Of a stretch of DNA of 5,960 nt, positions 1 through 5,868 are shown piece by piece. The notes below the pieces were generated by a model. It was given only the letters and a program-made list of their open reading frames with translations, had not been told where the DNA came from and did not search any database. Each line of letters starts with the position of its first letter. The first letter of the stretch is position 1. The translations under genes and the position numbers were made by a program. This stretch comes from Pseudomonadota bacterium (GTDB taxonomy: Bacteria; Pseudomonadota; Alphaproteobacteria; Kiloniellales; J153), in assembly GCA_022572105.1 (NCBI GenBank), contig JACZWN010000198.1, positions 1 through 5,960 on the forward strand, in the 5' to 3' direction.

Positions 1-1
1 C

Positions 2-37
2 TCCGCGCCCCGGGACAACGATGAAGAGATCACGTGA
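2..37 (+). CDS. C-terminal tail of an unidentified upstream gene (partial)
   Basis: The frame starting at base 2 is open from the window edge and reads SAPRDNDEEIT before a TGA at 35-37. That stop overlaps the ATG of the AAA+ ATPase gene by one base (TGATG), which is the kind of junction expected inside this operon. The tail is acidic and carries no family signature. In known CO dehydrogenase-type operons the gene before coxD is often the large Mo-binding subunit or a CoxG-like protein, but eleven residues cannot decide this. Its reality as a gene rests only on the overlap with the next start. Confidence 0.45.
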   Translation, partial: SAPRDNDEEIT

Positions 38-984
38 TGGCCGATAGCCAGCCCGCCGTTTTAGCCGCGCCCGCCATTCCCGACTCGGTGGACGAGACGC
101 ACGAGCTGCTGGCGCGCGGGCGCTACGTCGCGGACCGCAGCCTGGCGACCGTGCTGTACCTGGCGCTCAAGCGCCAGCGGCCGCTGTTCCTCGAGGGCGA
201 GGCCGGGGTCGGCAAGACCGAGATCGCCAAGGTTCTGGCCGAGGTCCTGGGCCGGCGGCTGCTGCGCCTGCAGTGCTACGAGGGCCTGGATGTCAGCTCG
301 GCGGTCTACGAGTGGAACTACCCGCGCCAGATGGTCGAGATCCGCATCGCCGAGGCGGCCGGCGACCGCGACCGGGAAACCCTCGCCAGCGATATCTTCG
401 ACCAGAAGTTCCTGATCGAACGGCCGCTCCTGCAGGCGCTCAGGCCCGGGCTCGAGGGCGCGCCGGTGCTGCTGATCGACGAGATCGACCGCAGCGACGA
501 GCCCTTCGAGGCCTACCTGCTGGAGATACTCTCCGACTACCAGATCACCATCCCCGAGCTCGGCACCATCAAGGCGCCCGAGCCGCCCATCGTGGTCGTC
601 ACCTCGAACCGCACGCGCGAGATCCACGACGCCCTGAAACGCCGCTGCTTTTACCACTGGCTGGACTACCCGAGCGCCGAGCGCGAGCTGGAGATCCTGC
701 GCGTCAAGGCGCCCGGGACGCCGGAGAACCTGTCGCGCGAGGTCGTCCTCTTCGTGCAGGAGCTGCGCCAGATGGACCTGTTCAAGCTGCCCGGCATCGC
801 CGAGACCATCGACTGGGTCGATGCCCTGACCCAGCTCGACAAGATCGCGCTCGACCCCGAAACGGTCGACTCCACGCTCGGCGTCCTGCTCAAATATCAG
901 GACGACATCGCCAAGACGCACGGCAGCGAGGCGGCGCGCATCCTGGACGAGGTCAAGCGCGCCGCCGCCGGCGGCGGTTCGTGA
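37..984 (+). CDS. coxD: MoxR-family AAA+ ATPase, CoxD-like Mo-hydroxylase maturation factor
   Basis: A 315-residue MoxR-type AAA+ ATPase. The Walker A motif GEAGVGKT is at residues 54-61, Walker B VLLIDEID at about 144-151, and a sensor-1 region TSNRTREIHDALKRRC at about 189-204 supplies the Asn and the candidate arginine finger. The MoxR-typical LPGIAETIDW follows at 251-260. Length and layout match the family. In CO dehydrogenase systems CoxD acts in the cytoplasm as a chaperone-like ATPase, needed to build the mature sulfurated Mo-Cu centre, and partners a VWA protein. The next gene here is exactly such a VWA protein. The start is ATG at 37, overlapping the upstream TGA; an in-frame GTG at 34 would add one residue. 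A purine-rich GAAGAGA at 23-29 could serve as ribosome binding site. Family assignment is firm. The CoxD name rests on context, since the enzyme matured could be another xanthine-oxidase-family member. Confidence 0.92.
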   Translation: MADSQPAVLAAPAIPDSVDETHELLARGRYVADRSLATVLYLALKRQRPLFLEGEAGVGKTEIAKVLAEVLGRRLLRLQCYEGLDVSSAVYEWNYPRQMVEIRIAEAAGDRDRETLASDIFDQKFLIERPLLQALRPGLEGAPVLLIDEIDRSDEPFEAYLLEILSDYQITIPELGTIKAPEPPIVVVTSNRTREIHDALKRRCFYHWLDYPSAERELEILRVKAPGTPENLSREVVLFVQELRQMDLFKLPGIAETIDWVDALTQLDKIALDPETVDSTLGVLLKYQDDIAKTHGSEAARILDEVKRAAAGGGS

Positions 985-2294
985 GCCGGACCATGGCGGA
1001 CCCCGATCAGCCCAGGGCGCCGGCCCAGGTCGTGCCGCTCGCCGAGGCGGCCCGCACCGCGGCCACGGCGCTTCCGAGGGGTGGCGGCGGCCGGCTCGCC
1101 GAGAACATCATGCACTTCGCCCGCACTCTGCGCGCAGCCGGCCTGCCGGTGGGACCCGGCAAGGTCCTGCGGGCGATCCGCGCGGTCGAGGCGGTCGGGA
1201 TCCGGCGCCGCGACGACTTCTACTGGGCGCTGCACGCGGTCCTGGTCAACCGGCGCGACCAGCAGGAGCTGTTCGACCAGGCCTTCCACGTGTTCTGGCG
1301 CAACCCCAAGATCCTGGAGCGGATGATGGGTCTGCTGCTGCCCAGCATCCGCGGCGACGACGACGAAAAATCGCGCGCGATCAGCCGCCGCCTGGCCGAG
1401 GCCCTGCGCGTCGCCGGGCGTAGCAACGAGGCACCCGCGCGCGACCGCGAGGAGGACGAGATCGAGGTCGACGCAACTCTCACCTATTCCGACAAGGAAG
1501 TCCTGCAAACGATTGATTTCGAGAAAATGTCCACCGAGGAGCTTGCGCGCGCCAAGGCGGCGATCGCGGCCATGCGCCTGCCCGTCATGGAGCTTCCGAC
1601 CCGGCGCTTCCGGCCCGCTCGCAGCAGCGGCCGGCGCGCCGACCTGCGCGCCACCATGCGCGCGGCGCTGCGCTCGGGCTCGGACATCATCCCGCTGCGC
1701 TGGAAGAGCCCGCGCCGGCGCCATCCGCCGCTGGTCATCATCTGCGATGTCTCCGGCTCCATGGCCCGCTACTCGCGCATGCTGCTGCACTTCATGCACG
1801 CCATCACCAGCGACCGCGACCGGGTGCACACCTTCGTGTTCGGCACGCGGCTCACCAACATCACGCGCCACCTGCGCCACAAGGACGTGGACGTGGCGCT
1901 CGAGAAGGTCGCCGCGGCGGTGGTCGACTGGTCCGGCGGAACCCGCATCGGCGCCTGCCTGCACGACTTCAACCTGGCCTGGTCGCGCCGCGTGCTCGGC
2001 CAGGGCGCGGTGGTGCTGTTCATCTCCGACGGGCTCGACCGCGACAACGCGGAGGGCCTGAGCGCCGAGATCGAGCGCTTGCACAAGTCGTGCCGGCGCC
2101 TGATCTGGCTCAACCCGCTCTTGCGCTACGAGGGCTACGAGCCAAAATCCCTGGGGGCGAAGGTCATCGTGCCGCACGTGGACGATTTCAGGACCGTGCA
2201 CAACCTGGAGAGCCTGAGCCAGTTGACCGAGGTGCTGAGCCGCCCGGTGACGCGGCGCCAGGAAGCGGCCAGCGAATGGCTGGAGGCGGTATGA
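981..2294 (+). CDS. coxE: CoxE-like von Willebrand factor A domain protein
   Basis: A 437-residue protein if GTG at 981 is used, which overlaps the coxD stop as GTGA; 433 residues from the in-frame ATG at 993. The 4-base overlap is favoured because the same style recurs in this operon, but the choice is uncertain. Counted from the ATG, the C-terminal half is a VWA domain with an intact metal-ion-dependent adhesion site: DVSGS at 252-256, the Thr of SGGTRIG at about 317 and the Asp of FISDGLD at about 346. The N-terminal half is helical and basic, with a conserved-looking block (LRWKSPRRRHPP) just before the VWA domain, as in the CoxE family. CoxE partners the MoxR ATPase and probably positions it on the apo Mo-enzyme. 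An in-frame extension upstream to 273 lies inside coxD and is an artefact of high GC. The gene ends in an ATGA overlap with the next gene. Confidence 0.92.
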   Translation: MSRTMADPDQPRAPAQVVPLAEAARTAATALPRGGGGRLAENIMHFARTLRAAGLPVGPGKVLRAIRAVEAVGIRRRDDFYWALHAVLVNRRDQQELFDQAFHVFWRNPKILERMMGLLLPSIRGDDDEKSRAISRRLAEALRVAGRSNEAPARDREEDEIEVDATLTYSDKEVLQTIDFEKMSTEELARAKAAIAAMRLPVMELPTRRFRPARSSGRRADLRATMRAALRSGSDIIPLRWKSPRRRHPPLVIICDVSGSMARYSRMLLHFMHAITSDRDRVHTFVFGTRLTNITRHLRHKDVDVALEKVAAAVVDWSGGTRIGACLHDFNLAWSRRVLGQGAVVLFISDGLDRDNAEGLSAEIERLHKSCRRLIWLNPLLRYEGYEPKSLGAKVIVPHVDDFRTVHNLESLSQLTEVLSRPVTRRQEAASEWLEAV

Positions 2295-2620
2295 CGGAAA
2301 CCATGGGCAGCGACGACGTTCTCGCCGAGGCCGCCCGCTGGCTCGACGACGGGCGCCGGGTCGCGCTCGCCACGGTGGTCGCGACCTGGGGCTCCTCGCC
2401 GCGCCCGGTGGGCAGCCAGCTCGCGGTCGACGCCCAAGGCAACATGGTCGGCTCGGTCTCGGGCGGCTGCATCGAGGGCGCGGTCGTGCACGAGGCCGGA
2501 TCGGTCATGGAGAGCGGCGCGCCCAAGCTGCTCGAGTACGGCGTCACCGACGAGATGGCCTGGGAAGTGGGCCTGGCCTGCGGCGGCACGGTCAAGGTCT
2601 TCGTCGAGCGCCTGGACTAG
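2291..2620 (+). CDS. XdhC/CoxI N-terminal domain protein
   Basis: A 109-residue protein that covers only the N-terminal domain of the XdhC/CoxI family. Visible signatures are TWGSSPRPVGSQL at 32-44, GSVSGGCIEG at 54-63 and GLACGG at 94-99. The last two contain the two cysteines (about C60 and C97) typical of this domain. XdhC proteins bind molybdenum cofactor, protect it and help deliver the sulfurated form to xanthine-dehydrogenase-type enzymes in the cytoplasm. Here the usual two-domain protein is split, with the Rossmann domain encoded by the next gene 16 bases downstream. The split looks natural: this gene ends at a clean TAG, and two-gene versions occur in alphaproteobacteria. The ATG at 2291 overlaps the coxE stop (ATGA). 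A longer frame back to 2090 lies inside coxE and is rejected. Confidence 0.9.
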   Translation: MTETMGSDDVLAEAARWLDDGRRVALATVVATWGSSPRPVGSQLAVDAQGNMVGSVSGGCIEGAVVHEAGSVMESGAPKLLEYGVTDEMAWEVGLACGGTVKVFVERLD

Positions 2621-2636
2621 CGGGAACGCCCTGGCC

Positions 2637-3353
2637 ATGAAGCGCGCGATCCTCGAGGCCCTGCAGGCAGCCCGGGCGGACAAGCGCCCGGTGGCCCTGG
2701 TCACCAACCTGGAGACCGGCCGCCAGGCGCTGCTCGACGGTGACCAGGTGACCGGCGACCTGACGCTCGGCGGCCCGGTGCTCGAGCGGGTACGCAAGGC
2801 GGTCCACGACGACCGCAGCGCGACGCTGCCCGAGACCAGCCTGTTCGCCCATGTCTTCAACCCGCCGCTTCGGATGATCGTGGTCGGCGCGGTGCATATC
2901 GCCCAGTCGCTGGTGCCCATGGCGGCGCTGGCCGGTTACGACGTGACCGTGGTCGACCCGCGCCGGGCCTGGGCGACGGACGCGCGCTTCCCCGACGTGA
3001 CCATGACCAGCGAATGGCCCGACGACGCGCTCCGCGGCCTCGGCCCCGACCGCCGCACCGCGGTCATCGTGCTGACCCACGATCCCAAGCTGGACGACCC
3101 GGCGCTGCTGGTCACCCTCAAGTCGGCGGCCTTCTACGTCGGCGCGCTGGGCAGCACCAAGACCCACGCCAAGCGCCTGGCGCGCCTGCGCGAGCTCGGC
3201 CTGAGCGAGGACGAACTCGCCCGCATCCACGGGCCGATCGGGCTGGCCATCGGCGCCAAGAGCCCGGCCGAGATCGCGATCTCGATCCTGGCCCAGGCGA
3301 CCCAGGCCCTGCACGGCGCCCCGCCGCTGGTCAAGGCGGAGGCCGGGTCATGA
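2637..3353 (+). CDS. XdhC C-terminal Rossmann-domain protein
   Basis: A 238-residue protein matching the XdhC C-terminal (Rossmann-like) domain. A nucleotide-binding-type glycine turn, IVVGAVHIAQ, sits at 81-90, followed by VVDPRRAWAT at 105-114 and LTHDPKLDDPAL at about 146-157. The family block YVGALGSTKTHAKR is at about 167-180, and IHGPIGLAIGAKSPAEIA at about 197-214 is the strongest signature. The first 75 or so residues are a small N-terminal extension. The protein presumably works with the preceding XdhC N-domain protein in handling sulfurated molybdenum cofactor. The start at 2637 has a possible GGGA at 2622-2625, a little far upstream. The gene ends in TGA at 3351-3353. The ATG overlapping that stop now opens a foreign-looking gene. 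In the inferred ancestral state it would have opened the molybdopterin-binding gene now at 4126. Confidence 0.9.
   Translation: MKRAILEALQAARADKRPVALVTNLETGRQALLDGDQVTGDLTLGGPVLERVRKAVHDDRSATLPETSLFAHVFNPPLRMIVVGAVHIAQSLVPMAALAGYDVTVVDPRRAWATDARFPDVTMTSEWPDDALRGLGPDRRTAVIVLTHDPKLDDPALLVTLKSAAFYVGALGSTKTHAKRLARLRELGLSEDELARIHGPIGLAIGAKSPAEIAISILAQATQALHGAPPLVKAEAGS
3338..3342 (+). promoter_or_regulatory. Shine-Dalgarno sequence driving the inserted gene
   Basis: GGAGG sits 7 bases before the ATG at 3350, inside the last codons of the XdhC Rossmann gene. It would have served the molybdopterin-binding gene before the insertion, and the inserted gene now uses it. Confidence 0.6.
3339..3353 (+). 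repeat. Left copy of an imperfect 15-bp repeat flanking the insert
   Basis: GAGGCCGGGTCATGA matches the right copy (4115-4129) at 11 of 15 positions: the first seven bases and the last four are identical. It comprises Shine-Dalgarno, spacer and the stop/start overlap. It may be a boundary of the insertion or simply a functionally constrained signal. Confidence 0.45.
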
Positions 3354-4129
3354 GCAGGAGAGACCTCAAGAATCAGCACATCAAGGACCAGCCTCCGATA
3401 GAGCTGTCAAATCGAGGACTGGTGAGGATTCTCGTGGATGCAATTGCACAGGTCTCGCCAGTTCTGGCCGTCCCAAATGCGTTTGCGAGTGCACTAGAAG
3501 CTCGTCATGCCAACAAGGAGCTCCAGAGGTTTCTACATGACCTACAAGAGAGCTTTCTCGCAATCGAAGGCGACTTGAACCGTGTAAGGGATCGCCTAGA
3601 GAATTGCGAGGGCTTTCGTGCCTTGGTAGTAAGAATCACTGAGGAGGTGCGCCGAACTGCCGATAAAGAAAAAATCGACATACTCCGGCGCGCCACGATA
3701 AATCTAACTTATTCCGATATAGAAATTTCCGAAAAGGAGCAGCTTGCCAAAATTATCATTGATCTAACCGCCATCGACATCAAGGTATTGCAATTTTATC
3801 GCGACATCGACTGGGAGGATTTTGACAAAAACTTCTTTATGACCAAAATGTTAGATCAAGCTGGCGAAGTTGGCAGGAATCGGCTTACTAGAGCGGATGC
3901 GGGTAATCAGTACCTTGGTCTGAGTCTCATGAAGCTTGGTCTCAATAAGTACTTTGTTCCGCTTTCCATTCGAAAACTCGTTCATTTCGAACTCCTGGAA
4001 GAAATGGCTTTTGGTGCCGGACATATCACAGACGGGCAACTTGCGTTGCCTAGATCCGAAGTGGCGCCCCTAGGTCGGGCAATTTTGGATTTGCTGACGC
4101 AGGAGCAACCGTCCGAGGCCGCACAATGA
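3350..4129 (+). CDS. Uncharacterised, low-GC accessory gene inserted into the operon
   Basis: A 259-residue protein that I do not recognise as any named family. It starts with the ATG overlapping the upstream TGA, has a good Shine-Dalgarno sequence (GGAGG at 3338-3342, 7-base spacer), and ends in a TGA overlapping the next ATG. A hydrophobic/amphipathic stretch runs over residues about 24-49 (LVRILVDAIAQVSPVLAVP), and a charged, probably coiled-coil helix follows at about 50-88. Next comes a segment with KEKIDILRRATINL at 107-120. The C-terminal part (about 205-250), with KLVHFELLEEM and then EVAPLGRAILDLL, resembles a winged-helix ending; this is a tentative inference from pattern only. No signal peptide, transposase, recombinase or catalytic motif is visible. 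GC is about 37-57% in spot-counted lines against about 75% in a neighbouring line, and codons such as ata, aaa, ttt and tta are frequent. Recent transfer is therefore likely. Nothing ties its function to molybdenum. It could be a defence or other accessory gene using the operon for expression. Confidence 0.88.
   Translation: MSRRDLKNQHIKDQPPIELSNRGLVRILVDAIAQVSPVLAVPNAFASALEARHANKELQRFLHDLQESFLAIEGDLNRVRDRLENCEGFRALVVRITEEVRRTADKEKIDILRRATINLTYSDIEISEKEQLAKIIIDLTAIDIKVLQFYRDIDWEDFDKNFFMTKMLDQAGEVGRNRLTRADAGNQYLGLSLMKLGLNKYFVPLSIRKLVHFELLEEMAFGAGHITDGQLALPRSEVAPLGRAILDLLTQEQPSEAAQ
4115..4118 (+). promoter_or_regulatory. Shine-Dalgarno sequence at the 3' end of the insert for the molybdopterin-binding gene
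   Basis: GAGG sits 7 bases before the ATG at 4126, within the final codons of the inserted gene. The spacing equals that at the insert's 5' side, so the insert supplies its downstream neighbour with a replacement ribosome binding site. Confidence 0.5.
4115..4129 (+). repeat. Right copy of an imperfect 15-bp repeat flanking the insert
   Basis: GAGGCCGCACAATGA is the counterpart of 3339-3353. The ATGA part (4126-4129) repeats 3350-3353 exactly. A 776-base deletion between the two ATGA copies would restore a direct overlap between the XdhC Rossmann gene and the molybdopterin-binding gene. Confidence 0.45.
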
Positions 4130-5109
4130 TCTTCGGCGATACCCCGCTGAGCGAGGCCGAGGGCGCGATCCTGGCGCATTCGGTGAAGCTCGGTTCGATC
4201 GGCTTCAAGAAGGGCCGGCGCCTCTCCGGCGACGACCTGGCGGCGCTCGGGCGGGCCGGGATCGAGACCGTGATCGCCGCGCGCCTCGAGGACGGCGACG
4301 TGCCCGAGGACGACGCCGCCGCCGCGGTCGCCGGCGCGATCCTGGGCGAGGGCCTCAGCGCCAGCGCCGCCTTCACCGGGCGCGCCAACCTGGTGGTCGG
4401 CCGGCGCGGCGTGCTGGTCGTCGAGCGGGCGCGTCTCGACGCCCTCAACCGGGTCGCGGAGGCGATCACGGTGGCGACGCTCGCGCCCTTCGAGTTGGTC
4501 GAGCCGCGCCAGATGGCGGCGACCGTCAAGGTCATTCCCTTCGCGGTGCCGGGCGAGACCCTGGAGCGCTGCCTCGCGGCGGCACGCGCGGGTCCCGGGC
4601 CGCTGGTGCGCGTCGCCGCGCTCAGGCCGCGCCCGGTCGGGCTGATCCAGACCAGCTTGGCCGGCATGAAGGAAAGCCTCCTGGACAAGACCACGGCGGC
4701 GGTCGACGCCCGCCTGGCCGCGCTCGACTGCGCGCCGGCCGACGAGCTGCGCTGCGCGCACAGCGAGGCCGAGGTCGCCCGGGCCATCGAAACGCTTATC
4801 GGCCGCGGCGCCGAGATGGTGCTGGTCTCCGGGGCTTCGGCGATCGTCGACCGGCGCGACGTGGTGCCGGCCGGAATCGTGCGCGCGGGCGGCGCCATCG
4901 ACCACTTCGGCATGCCGGTCGATCCGGGCAACCTGATCCTGATCGGCCATATCGAGGCGACCCCGGTGCTCGGCCTGCCCGGCTGCGCCCGCTCGCCCAA
5001 GGTGAACGGCTTCGACTGGGTGCTGCGGCGCCTGATCGCCGACCTGACGGTCGGCCGCGACGAGGTCATGGGCATGGGCGCCGGCGGCCTCTTGAAGGAG
5101 ATCCCGGCC
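4126..5109 (+). CDS. Molybdopterin-binding protein, MoCF-biosynthesis fold (3' part replaced)
   Basis: The first 328 residues match a molybdopterin-binding protein of the kind often placed beside cox/xdhC genes in alphaproteobacteria. The N-terminal region opens with MIFGDTPLSEAEGAILAHS and contains GFKKGRRLS and VEPRQMAATVKVIPF. The MoaB/MoeA-like fold starts near residue 170 (VGLIQTSLAGMKES). Signature segments are VSGASAIVDRRDVVPAGIV at 234-252, FGMPVDPGN at about 262-270 and GLPGCARSPKVNGFDWVL at 283-300. It probably binds molybdopterin or Mo-cofactor for the operon's enzyme. From memory, relatives often continue after GLLKEIP(A/S)RP into a MobA-like nucleotidyltransferase domain. Here the frame instead runs into a pseudouridine-synthase piece and stays open to the window edge through the antisense of Ku. 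The natural 3' end is therefore missing, and the end given is where homology appears to stop. The start is fixed by the ATGA overlap with the inserted gene. Confidence 0.85.
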
Positions 5110-5238
5110 CGGCCCCTGCCGCGCGCCGAGGCGACCCGGCTGTGGCGCTATCACAAGCCCAAGGGCCTGATCTGCACGGTGCGGGACGAGGCCGGACGGC
5201 CCACGGTGTTCGACGCCCTGCCGCGCACCGGGCTGCCC
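5110..5238 (+). pseudogene. Internal fragment of an RluB/RsuA-family pseudouridine synthase
   Basis: In frame with the molybdopterin-binding sequence, this stretch reads RPLPRAEATRLWRYHKP, then KGLICTVRDEAGRPTVFDALP. This is the hallmark segment of RluB/RsuA-type 23S/16S rRNA pseudouridine synthases, between the S4 domain and the catalytic domain. In intact enzymes it is followed within a few residues by VGRLD, whose Asp is catalytic. That motif, the S4 domain and the whole catalytic core are absent, so the fragment cannot be active. The RPLPR codons (5110-5124) fit both neighbours and are the likely junction. Codon use resembles the operon, so the fragment may come from the same or a related genome. 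Confidence 0.7.
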
Positions 5239-5271
5239 GACAATCTGTCCTCGTTCGGCGAATACCGCCGC
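5239..5271. other. Short unassigned stretch between RluB-like and Ku-like sequence
   Basis: These 33 bases fit neither neighbour. On the plus strand they read DNLSSFGEYRR and would continue LVDQLD into the Ku antisense. On the minus strand, following the Ku frame, they give AAVFAERGQIV, which is unlike the region normally following LIDQ in Ku. This may be a small piece of a third gene or a junction filler. Confidence 0.4.
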
Positions 5272-5868
5272 CTGGTCGATCAACTGGATCGCGAGGGTGA
5301 GCTCTGCGTCGTTCACGTCACCTTCTTCCAGCGGCACCTCGTCGAAGGAGCGGATCTCCTCCGCGTAGTAGAGCTGCTCGAGGAGCAGGCCTTCGTCGTG
5401 CGGACGGATCATGACGATATACTGCTTTCCGCGTGTCGCGTGCTTGGCGATCGCGACGCGCTCGGTCTTACGCAGCGCCGCGGAAAGCAGGCGATACGCG
5501 CGCGCGCCGCCCTTGTCCGGCCCGAGGTAGTAGGCCTTGTTGAAGTACAGGCGCCCCACGCTGTCCGCGGGCACGAAGCTGACGATCTCGATCTCGTCGG
5601 ACTTGGGAGCCTCGACGACCTCGAGCTCTTCCTTCGTGAAGAGCACGTATTGTCCCTTCGTGAACTCGTAACCCTTTACGATCTCTTCTTTGGGCACGAC
5701 GGTGCCGTCCGCCGGGTCGATGTACTGCTGCCGGACACGGACGCCTCGCTCCTTCCAGATCATGTTGAAGGAGACTTTCCGAGACGACTCGCCCGTCGAG
5801 TAGATCTTCACGGGGAGGGAGACCAGCCCGAAGGCGATGGTCGACGTTCCGATTGCGCGCGCTGCCAT
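5272..5868 (-). pseudogene. ku: Bacterial Ku (NHEJ DNA-end-binding protein), 3'-truncated
   Basis: Read from the ATG at 5868 on the minus strand, 199 residues match bacterial Ku. The start MAARAIGTSTIAFGLVSLPV is typical of the family. Further signatures are VRQQYIDPADG at about 44-54, KGYEFTKGQYV at 65-75, YYLGPDKGGARAYRLL at 113-128, and RGKQYIVMIRPHDEG at 146-160 with EQLYYAEEIR following at about 164-173. Ku forms a homodimeric ring on double-strand ends and recruits LigD. Homology stops at IQLIDQ (199). Usual Ku proteins run about 260-300 residues, so the rest of the C-terminal region is missing. The minus frame stays open to 3982, but that part is only the antisense of the molybdopterin-binding and inserted genes. 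GC is about 50-65% in spot counts and the codon style differs from the operon. The gene is probably intact elsewhere and joined here by a chimera. Confidence 0.85.

Noticed and set aside
61..921. 286-codon minus-strand open frame opposite coxD
   Set aside because: It is an antisense shadow of a high-GC gene with no family motifs, while coxD has complete AAA+ motifs.
273..980. In-frame upstream extension of the CoxE reading frame
   Set aside because: It lies wholly inside coxD, is Arg/Pro/Ala-rich like a high-GC shadow, and the CoxE family homology begins after 981.
897..2201. 434-codon minus-strand open frame opposite coxE
   Set aside because: His/Ala/Arg-rich composition without motifs, opposite an intact VWA gene; a shadow.
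3014..3349. Upstream extension of the inserted gene's frame
   Set aside because: This part overlaps the XdhC Rossmann gene and has Arg/Pro-rich shadow composition. The change to a normal protein occurs at the ATG at 3350, which has a good Shine-Dalgarno sequence.
3350..4129. Insertion sequence or transposon ends around the low-GC gene
   Set aside because: No terminal inverted repeats or transposase were seen; only the ATGA repeat and the SD-like direct repeat flank it.
3982..5271. Extension of the Ku minus-strand frame beyond LIDQ, as a long Ku fusion
   Set aside because: The extension is the antisense of the molybdopterin-binding and inserted genes and shows no Ku C-terminal features.
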